DNA of 64,000 nucleotides, from NCBI GenBank assembly GCA_903832735.1, contig CAILCO010000111.1:32515-96514 (forward strand). Reading direction: 5' to 3'. The number at the start of each line of letters is the position of its first letter. Position 1 is the first letter of the stretch. Shown here piece by piece: positions 46,406 to 55,568 of the stretch. Source of the stretch: an uncultured Sterolibacterium sp. GTDB taxonomy: Bacteria; Pseudomonadota; Gammaproteobacteria; Burkholderiales; Rhodocyclaceae. The notes under the pieces are model-generated. The model had not been told where the DNA came from. It searched no databases and saw only the letters and a program-made list of their open reading frames with translations. A program made the translations under genes and the position numbers.

Positions 46406-47617
46406 CTACTGGGGATCCGAGTCCCGCGCCACCGCGCCTTCGCGGCAAAGCCGGTCAATATCCGCATGGTTATAGCCCAAGGCGGTGAGCACCTCCTCGG
46501 TATGTTCTCCCAGTCGCGGACCGAGCCATTCGGTGCCACCCGGGGTGGCCGAGAGCTTGGGCACGATACCGGGGATCTTGAATTCCCGGCCGTCGGGTAG
46601 GCGCGCCGTCTCCAGCATGGCGCGTGCGAGGAACTGCGGGTCGCGAAACATCTCCTCGGCGGAATAGATCGCACTGGCCGGCACCTGGGCCTCGGCGAGG
46701 ACCTTGAGCACCTGCGCCGCAGTTTCTCCGCCGACCCAGGCATCGATCACGCGATACAACTCCTCGGCGCGCAAATCCCTACCGGCGTTGCTCTCCAGCG
46801 CCGGGTCATCGGCGAGATCGGGACGGCCGATGACCTTCATGAAGCGCTTGAAGATGGCGTCGCCGTTGGCACCGATGATCAGGTGCTTGCCATCGCGGGT
46901 GGTATGGGTCGAGGTCGGGGTGATGCCCGGCATGATATTGCCGGTACGCTCGCGGACGAAGCCGAAGACGTCGAATTCCGGCACCAGGCTCTCCATCATG
47001 GCGAATACCGCCTCGTAAAGCGCGACATCGACGACCTGGCCGCGGCCGCCATTGACTTCGCGGTGGCGCAACGCCATCAGCGCGCCGATCGCCGCCCACA
47101 AAGCGGCGATCGAATCGCCGATGGAAATGCCGGTGCGTACCGGCGGCCGATCGGGGAAGCCGGTGACGTAACGCAAACCGCCCATCGCCTCGCCCACCGC
47201 ACCGAAGCCGGCCTGGTCCTTGTAGGGCCCGGTTTGGCCGAAACCGGACAGACGCGCCATGATCAGGCCGGGGTTGTCCGCGGACAGGGTATCCCAGCCC
47301 AGGCCAAGCTTTTCCAGGACCCCCGGACGGAAATTCTCGACCACGATATCAGCCTCGCGGACGAGTTTCCTGACGATCGCCACGCCTTCCGGATGTTTCA
47401 GGTTAACTGCCAGCGAGCGCTTGTTGCGCCCCTGCACATACCACCAGAGCGAGGTTCCCTGGTACAGCTTGCGCCAACTGCGCAGCGGGTCGCCGTCGCC
47501 CGGCGCCTCGATCTTGATCACTTCGGCGCCGAACTCGGCGAGAATACGGGTGCAGAACGGCCCGGCTATCAGCGTGCCGAGCTCGATCACCTTGACGCCC
47601 TGCAGCGGTTTTTCCAT
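46406..47617 (-). CDS. Class III CoA-transferase (CaiB/BaiF family)
   Basis: This is a 403-residue family III CoA-transferase that moves CoA between carboxylic acids by a catalytic aspartate. Visible are GVKVIELGTLIAGPFCTRIL, EVIKIEAPGDGDP, WWYVQGRNKRSLAVNLK, LSGFGQTGPY and VVDVALYEAVFAMME (the catalytic Asp before ALYE, about 175). The substrate pair is unknown. Such enzymes in anaerobic degraders activate aromatic or fatty acids, but no pathway gene lies next to it. Confidence 0.9.
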   Translation of the reverse strand: MEKPLQGVKVIELGTLIAGPFCTRILAEFGAEVIKIEAPGDGDPLRSWRKLYQGTSLWWYVQGRNKRSLAVNLKHPEGVAIVRKLVREADIVVENFRPGVLEKLGLGWDTLSADNPGLIMARLSGFGQTGPYKDQAGFGAVGEAMGGLRYVTGFPDRPPVRTGISIGDSIAALWAAIGALMALRHREVNGGRGQVVDVALYEAVFAMMESLVPEFDVFGFVRERTGNIMPGITPTSTHTTRDGKHLIIGANGDAIFKRFMKVIGRPDLADDPALESNAGRDLRAEELYRVIDAWVGGETAAQVLKVLAEAQVPASAIYSAEEMFRDPQFLARAMLETARLPDGREFKIPGIVPKLSATPGGTEWLGPRLGEHTEEVLTALGYNHADIDRLCREGAVARDSDPQ

Positions 47618-47631
47618 AAGCCTCGAACGGG

Positions 47632-48288
47632 TCAGTAGTCGCGCCGCTCGAACATCGCCTGGGCGATGGTGCCGGCGTCGGTGAACTCCAGTTCGCCGCC
47701 CACCGGCAGGCCGCGGGCGATACGGCTGACCTTGAGGCCGCGGGCATGAAGCAGCTCGGATAGATAATGGGCGGTGGCCTCGCCTTCATTGGTGAAGTTG
47801 GTGGCCATGATCACCTCCCGCACCACGCCGTCGGTGGCGCGCTCGATCAGGCGATCGAGCCTGAGTTCCTTTGGACCGATGCCGTCCAGGGGGCTCAAAC
47901 GGCCCATCAGCACGTAGTAGAGGCCCATGTAGGCATGCGTCTGCTCCATCATGTTGAGGTCGACCGGCATCTCGACGACACAGAGCAGCGACGGATCGCG
48001 CTTGCCGGATGCGCAGCGATCGCAGATCTCCGCCTCGGTAAAGGTATTGCAGCGTTGGCAATGGACGATGCGCTGCAGGGCCTCTGACAGCGCGTCGGCC
48101 AGTTGGGCAGCCGCGAGCCGCTCGCGCTGTAGCAGATGGTAGGCCATGCGCTGAGCCGACTTTGGCCCGACGCCGGGCAGGCAGCGCAAGGCTTCGATCA
48201 GCTTGTCCAGCGTGCCCAGCGATCTGCCCAATGAGCTGCCCAGCGAGCGGCCAATTGCGCCTCCGGAAGAGCCAGCCGAGGACGACAT
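47632..48288 (-). CDS. recR: Recombination protein RecR
   Basis: RecR acts with RecO and RecF to load RecA at gaps. The 218 residues include the helix-hairpin-helix [17 protein letters not shown], the zinc finger [16 protein letters not shown] and a Toprim domain ([19 protein letters not shown]). The first about 23 residues are a Gly/Ser-rich repeat ([13 protein letters not shown]) not seen in most RecR. The start is supported by an ATGA overlap with ybaB. Confidence 0.96.
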   Translation of the reverse strand: MSSSAGSSGGAIGRSLGSSLGRSLGTLDKLIEALRCLPGVGPKSAQRMAYHLLQRERLAAAQLADALSEALQRIVHCQRCNTFTEAEICDRCASGKRDPSLLCVVEMPVDLNMMEQTHAYMGLYYVLMGRLSPLDGIGPKELRLDRLIERATDGVVREVIMATNFTNEGEATAHYLSELLHARGLKVSRIARGLPVGGELEFTDAGTIAQAMFERRDY

Positions 48289-48611
48289 CAGAACGGCAAT
48301 TTCATGCCCGGCGGCAACTGCAGGCCGGCGGTGAAGCCGCTCATCTTCTCCTGGGTCGCGGCTTCCACCTTGCGCACGGCATCATTGACCGCAGCGGCCA
48401 CGAGATCCTCAAGCATTTCCTTGTCGTCCATCACCGAGGCATCAATGACCACGCGCCGCACATCGTGCTTGCAGGTCATCTGAACTTTCACCATGCCGGC
48501 CCCAGACTGGCCCTCGACCTCGATCGTGGCCAGTTCTTCCTGCGCGCGGGCCATGCGATCCTGCATCTGTTGCGCCTGCTTCATCAGGCCCGCAATGCCG
48601 CCTTTCATCAT
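48288..48611 (-). CDS. ybaB: YbaB/EbfC nucleoid-associated protein
   Basis: This is a 107-residue dimeric DNA-binding protein. It has the family start [20 protein letters not shown], the core [25 protein letters not shown] and an [16 protein letters not shown] helix (quoted in parts). An AGGAG site precedes the two ATGs. It lies between dnaX and recR, the usual location. Confidence 0.96.
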   Translation of the reverse strand: MMKGGIAGLMKQAQQMQDRMARAQEELATIEVEGQSGAGMVKVQMTCKHDVRRVVIDASVMDDKEMLEDLVAAAVNDAVRKVEAATQEKMSGFTAGLQLPPGMKLPF

Positions 48612-48621
48612 GTTGCCGCTC

Positions 48622-50238
48622 CTAAATGGGTTTGATGGATGATTCGTTGATGGTGGCATCGAAGAGGTCGACCACTTCGCGCACGAAGCCGTCCTGCTCG
48701 ATCGCCGCGATGGCGCGCTCCTGGCGTTCGCGCTGGACGACACGCGAGCGCTCGGCGGGCGTCTCGTCCCGGGCCGCGGCGAGTACGATGTTGAGCTTTA
48801 CCGGCCGTCCGTAATGGCTGGAGAGCTCCGCCTGGAGCCGGTCCTGCTGCGGCTTGCCGAGTAGATGCTGATGCACCGGCGGCAGACGCAGCGTGACGGC
48901 ATCCTGGGCAACCTCCGCCAACTCGCAATGCTGGGCCAGTTGCCGCGCCATGCCGCCCAGGTTGAGTCCTGCCGCGATGCCGTGCCAGTCGGGCGCCGCT
49001 GATGCCGCTGACGCCGCTGGGGGCGTTGCCGGCGATGGCGATGGTGGCGGCGCGGCCACGCGCTGCACCGCGGCAGCCGTAGCCGCCGGTGCCGGTGTCG
49101 GACGGATTGCCGGGCCTGGCATGCTTCGCGGCGCGGTGCCGCCGAGCGGCGCCGGTGTCTCCGGGCGGAAGGCGAAGAGCCGCAACAGCGTCATGGAAAA
49201 GCCGGCGCGCTCGTCCGGTGCGAGCGCCAGATCGTCGCGGCCGTTGATGGCGATTTGATACGCAAGCTGCAGATACTCGGCATCGAAGGCCGCGGCATAA
49301 GGCACCAGGCGCTGCCGCTCGGTTTCGTCGGGAAGCGCGCTGGGCGCGAACTGCAGCAGGGCAATGCGATGAATCAGCGACGACAGTTCCTGCAGGGCGG
49401 AATCGAAGGACAGGCTGCGCGCATCCATGGCCTCGGCCAGCGCCAGCAGCGCCGCTACGTCGCCGGCAACCAGGGCATCGAGCAGTTCGTAGAGATAATC
49501 GTCGCCGACCGTGCCGAGCATGTCGCGCACGTCCGACTCCTCGACCCGGCCGGCACCATGGGCGATCGCCTGATCGAGCAGCGACAGCGCATCGCGCATG
49601 CTGCCGGCAGCGGCCTTGGCCAGTTGTTTCAAGGCAGCCGGATCGACCGCCACATTCTCCTCGGTGAGGATCATCGCCAGATGCGAAACGATCTGGACCA
49701 GCGGCATCTGCTTCAGGTTGAACTGCAGGCAGCGCGACAGCACCGTCACCGGAATCTTCTGCGGATCGGTCGTGGCCAGGATGAACTTGATATGTTCGGG
49801 CGGCTCCTCCAGGGTCTTCAGCATGGCGTTGAATGCCGAATTGGAGAGCATATGCACTTCGTCGATGACATAGACCTTGTAGCGGCCTCGCGTCGGCGCA
49901 TAGGCAGCATTCTCGAGCAGCTGGCGCATCTCATCGACCTTGGTATTGGTCGCGGCATCGACTTCGATCAGGTCGACGAAGCGGCCGCTGTCGATCTCGA
50001 CGCAGGACGCGCAGATACCGCAGGGCGTCGAGGTGACGCCAGTCTCGCAATTCAGGGCCTTGGCAAGGATGCGTGCGATCGTCGTCTTGCCGACGCCGCG
50101 GGTGCCGGTAAATAGATAGGCATGGTGCAAACGCTGATGGTCCAGGGCATGACTGAGGGCGCGCACCACGTGCTCCTGCCCGACCAGGCTGGCGAATGAT
50201 TTGGGGCGCCACTTGCGCGCGAGGACTTGGTAGCTCAT
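48622..50238 (-). CDS. dnaX: DNA polymerase III subunit gamma/tau
   Basis: DnaX is the clamp-loader ATPase. It has 538 residues: Walker [21 protein letters not shown], a zinc module ([16 protein letters not shown]), Walker [10 protein letters not shown] and sensor 1 [20 protein letters not shown] Pro/Ala-rich linker (about 375-420) and a tau-like C-domain follow. I see no run of A residues of the E. coli slippery type, so a short gamma form by frameshifting is not indicated. Confidence 0.96.
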   Translation of the reverse strand: MSYQVLARKWRPKSFASLVGQEHVVRALSHALDHQRLHHAYLFTGTRGVGKTTIARILAKALNCETGVTSTPCGICASCVEIDSGRFVDLIEVDAATNTKVDEMRQLLENAAYAPTRGRYKVYVIDEVHMLSNSAFNAMLKTLEEPPEHIKFILATTDPQKIPVTVLSRCLQFNLKQMPLVQIVSHLAMILTEENVAVDPAALKQLAKAAAGSMRDALSLLDQAIAHGAGRVEESDVRDMLGTVGDDYLYELLDALVAGDVAALLALAEAMDARSLSFDSALQELSSLIHRIALLQFAPSALPDETERQRLVPYAAAFDAEYLQLAYQIAINGRDDLALAPDERAGFSMTLLRLFAFRPETPAPLGGTAPRSMPGPAIRPTPAPAATAAAVQRVAAPPPSPSPATPPAASAASAAPDWHGIAAGLNLGGMARQLAQHCELAEVAQDAVTLRLPPVHQHLLGKPQQDRLQAELSSHYGRPVKLNIVLAAARDETPAERSRVVQRERQERAIAAIEQDGFVREVVDLFDATINESSIKPI

Positions 50239-50270
50239 GCGAGGATTTTAACAGATGCGGCCCGCAGTCC

Positions 50271-50306
50271 CGGATGGTGCCGGATGGTGCCGGATGGTGC
50301 CGGACG
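50271..50306. repeat. 10-bp tandem repeat between ffs and dnaX
   Basis: The unit cggatggtgc occurs three times without change (50271, 50281, 50291), followed by a partial copy (cggacg). It fills the gap between the SRP RNA 3' end and the dnaX start. Confidence 0.9.
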
Positions 50307-50346
50307 GCTCGCGCCTACCCGCATGAGCACACTGCGGAAGGGAAAT

Positions 50347-50445
50347 GTGGCGAGCCTTACCCCGGCACTTGCAGTAAATGGCTGTGGCTGCTTCCTTCCG
50401 GACCTGACCCGATTCACCACCCCGCAATGCGGGGAGACCCGCCAC
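50347..50445 (-). ncRNA. ffs: Signal recognition particle RNA (4.5S, small bacterial type)
   Basis: On the minus strand the conserved SRP hairpin top is exact: gggtcaggtccggaaggaag, then cagcc. This is the Ffh-binding domain with its GGAA tetraloop. The ends pair (gtggcggg at the 5' end with ctcgccac at the 3' end) and give a rod of about 99 nt. Its place just upstream of dnaX is usual for proteobacteria. Confidence 0.93.
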
Positions 50446-50469
50446 GACGAATGCTAACAGATCAGGCAA

Positions 50470-50724
50470 CTAGCCGCCAGCAATCGGCGGCCAGATGGCC
50501 AGGACGTCGCCTTCCTGCAGGCAGCGCAGTGCTCGCTCTTCCGGCGGCACGAAAGCGCCATTCAGCAGAACCAGATGCACCAGCTTCCCGGGCAGGTTCC
50601 GCCGCTCGATCAGGCTGGCCACCGTGGCATCCGGCGCTTCATCGAGCTCCAGGGAATTCGTCGCCTGCGCTTCCGGCGGCAGGTAATCGGTGAGCATCGC
50701 GTAGAGCTTCAGCCGGACTCTCAT
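50470..50724 (-). CDS. MoaD/ThiS-family sulfur carrier
   Basis: This 84-residue ubiquitin-fold protein ends in the Gly-Gly that is activated and thiolated (WPPIAGG). Visible are RLKLYAMLTDYLPP at the start, GKLVHLVLLNGAFV, and LQEGDVLAIWPP. It overlaps aorC by 4 bp. With the tungsten enzyme genes next to it, it probably supplies sulfur for the bis-pyranopterin cofactor of AorB. Many AOR loci carry such a dedicated MoaD. Confidence 0.88.
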   Translation of the reverse strand: MRVRLKLYAMLTDYLPPEAQATNSLELDEAPDATVASLIERRNLPGKLVHLVLLNGAFVPPEERALRCLQEGDVLAIWPPIAGG

Positions 50725-51974
50725 GCGCGTTTCTGCGCACTGGCCAGATAGGCGGCCATGAACTGGCTCGGGTCGTTCAGCAAGCGTTCTTTCCAGGCCC
50801 CGAGGCGCACCCGCCCCTGGATCAGGCCGCGCAAGGCGCCGACGTGATCGGTCAGGCCAATGGCCGTGGCGCCGATCAGGACATCGTCCCGGAATTGCAG
50901 GCTGAGGTAGCGAAAGCCCTGCTCGTCCACCAGTTCCACGCCCTCGCCCCCGGTTGCGCCTGGCTCGCCAGCCCATGCGCCGAAGGAAATCGAAATCAGG
51001 CCGAGCGTATCGAGCACATTGATGGCCAGACTGCCTTGCGACAGTGCACTGCCGCCGGCCATGTTCAGTGCCGCGATCCGCGCCTGATCGGCGGCGTTCG
51101 GCTGAATCGCATTCAGGCTCGGCACTCCTGAATGAAAGCCGGCCGCCTCGGTGACGTCGCCGGCAGCATAGACGCCGGGGACATTGCTCTGCATCGCGGC
51201 ATCGACCCTCACCCCATCGGCGGTGACGATGCCGCTGCCGGCGAGAAAGCCGATGTTCGGCCTGACGCCGGCGGCGCAGATCACCAAGTCCGCTTCGACC
51301 TCGACGCCGTTGCTCAACTTCGCCAGCACGCTCGACCCCTGCTGACGCAAGGACGCCACACCCGCCTGGAGATGAACCGTGATGCCTTTGTTCTCCACCC
51401 AGCGACGGATCATCCGGCCGGCCGTCGCGGTCATCATCCGCGGCACCATGCGATCGCCCATTTCGACGATGAAGAGATGCACGCCGCGCTCGGCCAGCGC
51501 TTCCATGATGATGCAGCCGATGAAGCCGGCGCCGATCTGCAGCACCCGGCTGCCCGGTCGGGCGGATTCGATGATCCTGCGCGCATCGGCCAGCGTCCAG
51601 CAGGTATGAACCTGCGGCAGATCCATGCCCAATATGGGCGGGCGCAGCGGATAGGAACCGGTACTGATCAGCAGCCGGTCGTAGGAATGCTGGCCGCCGT
51701 CGGCCAGCGTGACCGTCCGCGTCTCGGTGTCGACCCGCTCCGCCCGCCCCGTGACCAGGCGGATGCCCAAGCGCTCGAAGTGCCCGGCATCCTTGCGCAG
51801 ATAAGTGCCCTGCTCGTCAATCCGGCCCATCAGCAGGTAAGGAATCGCCATGCGCGAATAGGGCGGCGAGGCCTCGTCGCCGACCATCACGATCGCCGCC
51901 TGTGGATCGGCCCGACGCAGGGTTTCGGCGGCAATGACGCCGGCCGGGCCATTGCCGATGAGCAGATGTTTCAC
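50721..51974 (-). CDS. aorC: FAD-dependent NAD(P) oxidoreductase, AorC-like
   Basis: This 417-residue flavoprotein has two Rossmann motifs (LLIGNGPAGVIAAETL at the start; LQIGAGFIGCIIMEAL about 150) and the FAD-contacting GVYAAGDVTEA (about 270). It belongs to the pyridine nucleotide-disulfide reductase fold without the redox disulfide. In the Aromatoleum AorABC complex the equivalent subunit passes electrons to NAD+. The GTG at 51974 gives the conserved N-terminus; a longer frame from 52055 runs back into aorB. Confidence 0.88.
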   Translation of the reverse strand: MKHLLIGNGPAGVIAAETLRRADPQAAIVMVGDEASPPYSRMAIPYLLMGRIDEQGTYLRKDAGHFERLGIRLVTGRAERVDTETRTVTLADGGQHSYDRLLISTGSYPLRPPILGMDLPQVHTCWTLADARRIIESARPGSRVLQIGAGFIGCIIMEALAERGVHLFIVEMGDRMVPRMMTATAGRMIRRWVENKGITVHLQAGVASLRQQGSSVLAKLSNGVEVEADLVICAAGVRPNIGFLAGSGIVTADGVRVDAAMQSNVPGVYAAGDVTEAAGFHSGVPSLNAIQPNAADQARIAALNMAGGSALSQGSLAINVLDTLGLISISFGAWAGEPGATGGEGVELVDEQGFRYLSLQFRDDVLIGATAIGLTDHVGALRGLIQGRVRLGAWKERLLNDPSQFMAAYLASAQKRA

Positions 51975-51991
51975 GGTGCTGTCAACGCCCG

Positions 51992-52015
51992 ACTCATAGG
52001 CCAACTCATAGGCCA
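51992..52015. repeat. 12-bp tandem duplication over the aorB stop codon
   Basis: actcataggcca occurs twice in a row (51992-52003 and 52004-52015). The aorB TGA (52008-52006) falls in one copy and a second in-frame TGA in the other, so aorB has a doubled stop. Both lie just upstream of the aorC GTG. Confidence 0.9.
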
Positions 52016-53850
52016 AGCCGCGCCAGCGTTTCCCGGGTCGGCACCCCTTGGCCATCCCAGCCGCGCGCCTGGTAATACTCCGGCCGCATCTTATCGATGC
52101 CGCTCACCAGTCCCTTGGCCGGACCGGTCTTGGCCGGCTCGGTCTTCAAACGCGGCGGCAGGTCGTCGTCCTTGGCCGTAAAACCCGCGGCAAGGTTGAA
52201 CTGGCGCTCCATATTCCAGATACGCTCACCCAGTTCGGCCAACTTCTCCATACTCCAGCCACCCTCGCAGGCGGCGTCGAGTTGCGGCTGCAGATCGGCG
52301 AGCGTCCAGGCGAAGGTGGTGAAGATGCAGACCCCGGCCGAATCGAATACCGAGGTGGCGTCCTGGAATGCTTTGACCAGTTCAGCCTTGCCCTCGGTCA
52401 CCAGAGGATCGGTCTTGATCGGGATGCCCAATACTTCGGAGGCCACTGTGTAGGAGCGCAGGTGGCAGGCGCCTCGGTTGGACGTGGCGTAAGTCAGGCC
52501 CATGCCTTGAATGCCGCGCGCATCGTAAGCCGGGAACTCCTGGCCCTTCACCGTCATCGACAACTCGGGCCTGCCGTACTTGGCGCACAGGCGCTTCGAG
52601 CCCAGGCCCAGTTCCTTGCCGAAGCCTACGCCCTGAGCCGTCATCTCGGCCAGTTTAGTGAGCGCCTGGGCCGAACCGAAGGGCGCAGTCATGCCGATCT
52701 GCGCCTCGGTCAGGATGCCCAGCTCGAAAAGTTCCATCGCCGCGCCGACCGTGGCGCCGAAGGAAATCGGATCGTAGCCGTCCTCGTTGCAGATCAGGTT
52801 GGCATACTGCAGCGCCTCGAGATCGCCGACGCCGTTGGCCGCGCCCAGGGCCCAGGCGGCTTCGTATTCCAGTCCGCCGGATGCGCCCCAGTACTCGGGC
52901 TTGTTCACCACGCTGAAGTGCGTCTCGTCGATCTTGGCGATCCGCCCGCAGGCGATGGTGCAACCGAAGCAGGCGGCGTTGGTCACCAGTTGCGCGTGGC
53001 CGTCGCTGGGGCGCTTCTGGCGCATCGCCTCGGCGCCGATCTTGCCGGCGCCTTCGAACTGCACGTCGCGATGGTTGCGCGTCGGCAAGGCACCCATTTC
53101 GTTGATCACGCTCATCAGCACCTGGGTGCCGTAAGTGGGCAGGCCCTGGCCGGTGACGGCATTGTCCGCCAGCACCTTCTTGGCGGCGGCAGCCGCCTTC
53201 ATGAAGCCCTTGCCATCCCGGACAGCGACGCCGCCGGTGCCGCGCACGGCGACCGCCTTGAGGTTCTTCGAACCCATCACGGTGCCGACGCCGGAGCGGC
53301 CGGCGGCGCGATGCAGATCATTGACGATGCACGCGTAGAGCACGCCGTTCTCGCCGGCTCGACCGATGCTGCAGACACGCACCTGGGGATCCTGATGGGA
53401 CTTCTTGATGATCTCCTCGGTCTGCCAGACCGTCTTGCCCCACAGATGCGCGGCATCGCGCAACTCGACCTGGTCGTCTTCGATCGACAGATACACCGGC
53501 TTCTCCGACCGGCCTTCGAAGATCACCATGTCCCAGCCGGCGAACTTCAGTTCGGCACCGAAGTAGCCGCCGGAATTCGAGCAGGCAATGGCGCCGGTCA
53601 GGGCGCCCTTGGTGATCACCGAATAGCGCCCGCCGGTCGAGGCCGACGTGCCGGTGAGCGGACCGGTGGCCATGATCAGTTTGTTCGCGGGTGACAGCGG
53701 TTCGACCTTGGGGTCGACCTCGTCCACGAAGTATTTCGTCGCCAGTCCGCGCTGGCCGAGATACTGTTGCGCCAAGGCCATATTCAGCGGTTCTGACGTG
53801 CAGGTGCCCTTGCTCAGATCAACGCGCAGTACTTTCCTTGTCCATCCCAT
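52006..53850 (-). CDS. aorB: Tungsten-dependent aldehyde:ferredoxin oxidoreductase, AorB-like
   Basis: AorB oxidises aldehydes to acids, or reduces acids, at a tungsten bis-pyranopterin centre. It has 614 residues. The [4Fe-4S] ligands appear as CFGCTIAC (CX2CX3C, about 292-299) and a distant Cys in DSAGVCIF (about 507), matching the AOR spacing. RGLATKYFVDEVDP near the N-terminus and ATSNRGACHLRSY are family motifs. With AorA, AorC and MoaD this resembles the cluster of anaerobic aromatic degraders, where it detoxifies benzaldehyde-type aldehydes. Confidence 0.95.
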   Translation of the reverse strand: MGWTRKVLRVDLSKGTCTSEPLNMALAQQYLGQRGLATKYFVDEVDPKVEPLSPANKLIMATGPLTGTSASTGGRYSVITKGALTGAIACSNSGGYFGAELKFAGWDMVIFEGRSEKPVYLSIEDDQVELRDAAHLWGKTVWQTEEIIKKSHQDPQVRVCSIGRAGENGVLYACIVNDLHRAAGRSGVGTVMGSKNLKAVAVRGTGGVAVRDGKGFMKAAAAAKKVLADNAVTGQGLPTYGTQVLMSVINEMGALPTRNHRDVQFEGAGKIGAEAMRQKRPSDGHAQLVTNAACFGCTIACGRIAKIDETHFSVVNKPEYWGASGGLEYEAAWALGAANGVGDLEALQYANLICNEDGYDPISFGATVGAAMELFELGILTEAQIGMTAPFGSAQALTKLAEMTAQGVGFGKELGLGSKRLCAKYGRPELSMTVKGQEFPAYDARGIQGMGLTYATSNRGACHLRSYTVASEVLGIPIKTDPLVTEGKAELVKAFQDATSVFDSAGVCIFTTFAWTLADLQPQLDAACEGGWSMEKLAELGERIWNMERQFNLAAGFTAKDDDLPPRLKTEPAKTGPAKGLVSGIDKMRPEYYQARGWDGQGVPTRETLARLGL

Positions 53851-53967
53851 GATCGTCTCCTATTTCCAGCGCCGCCGCCGGGCCGTCCCAAGGCGGAGCA
53901 TCGTATGACTGTGAGCGGTGCGAACCTCCGTCACGCCTTCCCCGGAAGGGGGCGGGGGTAGGCTGGT
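53851..53967. other. Gap between aorA and aorB with palindromic fragment
   Basis: This 117-bp gap contains a GC-rich palindrome (ccttcccc/ggaagggg, 53937-53953) that resembles the fragments at 24553 and 24976. A ribosome binding site for aorB (aggaga, about 53857) is visible. Confidence 0.4.
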
Positions 53968-54444
53968 TCAACTGGCGCGCGGCTGGCTGTCGGTCTTGCC
54001 GGCCCACTGGCGCATTTTATCGAGGCCAGTCCAGTCGGAATCGATGTAACTGATCGCCCCGGTCGGACAAGCCGTGGCACAGGCCGGGTCGCCGCCGCAA
54101 AGGTCGCACTTCTGCACCTTGCCAGTCTCGGCGACGTAATTGACCGTGCCGAACGGGCAGGCAATGGTGCATACCTTGCAGCCGACGCAACTGGCTTCAT
54201 GGACCACCTTGGCGCCGGTCGCCAAATCGACCTTGATCGCTTCCACCGGACAGGCATGGAGGCACCAGGCTTCGGCACACTGGGTGCAGGTGTAAGGCAC
54301 CTTGCGGCCCGCGTGCTCGAAGTTGAAAACCTTGATCCGCGATCTGGAGATATTGAAGACGCCGTAATTCTCGAACGAGCAGGCCATCTCGCACTGGAGG
54401 CAGCCGGTACATTTGTTGGGGTCGATATGCAGAGATTTTTGCAT
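53968..54444 (-). CDS. aorA: Four-cluster ferredoxin subunit, AorA-like
   Basis: This 158-residue electron carrier has four [4Fe-4S] cysteine sets: CTGCLQCEMAC (12-22), CTQCAEAWCLHACP (about 53-66), CVGCKVCTIACP (about 86-97) and CDLCGGDPACATACP (about 113-127). This is the DMSO-reductase FeS-subunit type. In AorABC the equivalent subunit polymerises and wires AorB units to AorC. An AGGAGA site precedes the ATG. It is the first gene of the aorA-aorB-aorC-moaD unit; the AT-rich 54445-54540 segment upstream probably holds the promoter. Confidence 0.94.
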   Translation of the reverse strand: MQKSLHIDPNKCTGCLQCEMACSFENYGVFNISRSRIKVFNFEHAGRKVPYTCTQCAEAWCLHACPVEAIKVDLATGAKVVHEASCVGCKVCTIACPFGTVNYVAETGKVQKCDLCGGDPACATACPTGAISYIDSDWTGLDKMRQWAGKTDSQPRAS

Positions 54445-54540
54445 GGGATCTCTCCTGTTGGATGCCTGACTTCCTTATATGCAATTGCCTGCCTATTCTA
54501 TCTCCCCAATATTTATCCGTAAATTATTTTTCAACAGAAC
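54445..54540. other. AT-rich promoter region upstream of aorA
   Basis: This 96-bp gap is unusually AT-rich for the window. On the minus strand it contains TAGAAT and TATAAG hexamers that could serve as -10 elements, but no pair with a clear -35 can be fixed by eye. Confidence 0.4.
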
Positions 54541-55401
54541 TCAGGCAGCCAGGAGGAATGCTCTGACCGGCGCGACCTGCGCCTCGTCGAGCAACATCGG
54601 CGCATGGCCCACCCCGGGGATCTCGACGGTCAAGGCATGCGGTCCGCGTCCGGCCATCTGCGCCACTGTTTCCGGCAGCAGCAGGTCCGACAAGGCGCCA
54701 TGCAGCACCAGCGTCGGACAACGGATGGCTTCATAGAGCGGCCACAGGTCGACATCCTGACCGCCGCCCTGGTCCTGCTTGAACGGTTCGGCAATGCCCG
54801 GGTCGTAGCAGAACTCGAACTTGCCGTCGGCGGCGCGGCGCACCACATGCGCCGTCAGATGGCGCCACTGCTGGTCGCTGAGCTTGCCGAAGGGGATGCT
54901 GACGAAGCGCACGAAAGCCTCGGCCTGCTCGACGCTGTCGAAGCGCGGCGCCTGGCCGAGATAATCGCCGATGCGCCGCAACGACACCGCGGTGATCGTC
55001 GGCCCGACATCGTTCAGCACCAGCCGGGCGATCGGCGTGTTCTCCTGAGCCGCCAGCGCCATGCCGATCAATCCGCCCATCGAGGTACCGAGCCAATGAA
55101 CGGAATCAACATTCAGTCTAGCCAGCAATGTCACCATGTCCGCGGCGTACTGCGGCACGCCGTAGAGCGCCTTGTTCTTCAGCCAGTCGCTCCTGCCCCG
55201 TCCGACCACATCGGGGCAGACCACGCGATATTCTCCGGCCAGGCGCTCGGCGAGAAAATCGAAGTCGCGGCCAGAGCGCGTCAGGCCATGCACGCAGACC
55301 AGCACCTTGGGATTGTCCGGCTCACCCCACTCGGTATAGGCCATGCGGTGCAGGCCGGCGGGGGAGATGCATTGGACGGACTGTTCGCGCATGACGTTCA
55401 T
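54541..55401 (-). CDS. Alpha/beta hydrolase
   Basis: This is a 286-residue alpha/beta hydrolase. The oxyanion-hole region is VCVHGLTRSGRDFD, the nucleophile elbow is LGTSMGGLIG (Ser about 114) and the catalytic His is in VGHAPMLLD near the C-terminus; an Asp in LHGALSDLLLP may complete the triad. It has no signal peptide. The ATG at 55401 has AGGAG 7 bp upstream; a longer frame to 55503 is unsupported. It may be co-transcribed with the aor genes. Substrate unknown. Confidence 0.87.
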   Translation of the reverse strand: MNVMREQSVQCISPAGLHRMAYTEWGEPDNPKVLVCVHGLTRSGRDFDFLAERLAGEYRVVCPDVVGRGRSDWLKNKALYGVPQYAADMVTLLARLNVDSVHWLGTSMGGLIGMALAAQENTPIARLVLNDVGPTITAVSLRRIGDYLGQAPRFDSVEQAEAFVRFVSIPFGKLSDQQWRHLTAHVVRRAADGKFEFCYDPGIAEPFKQDQGGGQDVDLWPLYEAIRCPTLVLHGALSDLLLPETVAQMAGRGPHALTVEIPGVGHAPMLLDEAQVAPVRAFLLAA

Positions 55402-55533
55402 CGGCAAGCTCCTATTCGAATCGCAGCAGTCTAGCGCATCGCCACAACAGAGCGGAACTGGCAACCAAACGGAACAAGTCGCCGGTTTTGAGCCGGCTTG
55501 CACATTTCACGACTATATCCAGTGTCATAGCGA

Positions 55534-55539
55534 TACAAT
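55534..55539 (+). promoter_or_regulatory. Possible -10 element of the cas operon
   Basis: TACAAT lies 30 bp upstream of the cas3 ATG in the 167-bp gap after the divergent hydrolase. The -35 position is poor (gactat), so this would be a weak or activated promoter. Confidence 0.35.
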
Positions 55540-55568
55540 CCCGGCATATCAGACGCCATCAGGTTCCC

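Noticed and set aside
48622..50238. Programmed frameshift in dnaX to give a gamma form
   Set aside because: No A-rich slippery heptamer was found by eye in the coding strand.
52048..53694. Long plus-strand frame antisense to aorB
   Set aside because: Shadow of the AOR gene, with no recognisable motif.
55402..55568. Second CRISPR repeat or array upstream of cas3
   Set aside because: No sequence resembling the 37-bp repeat is present in this gap.
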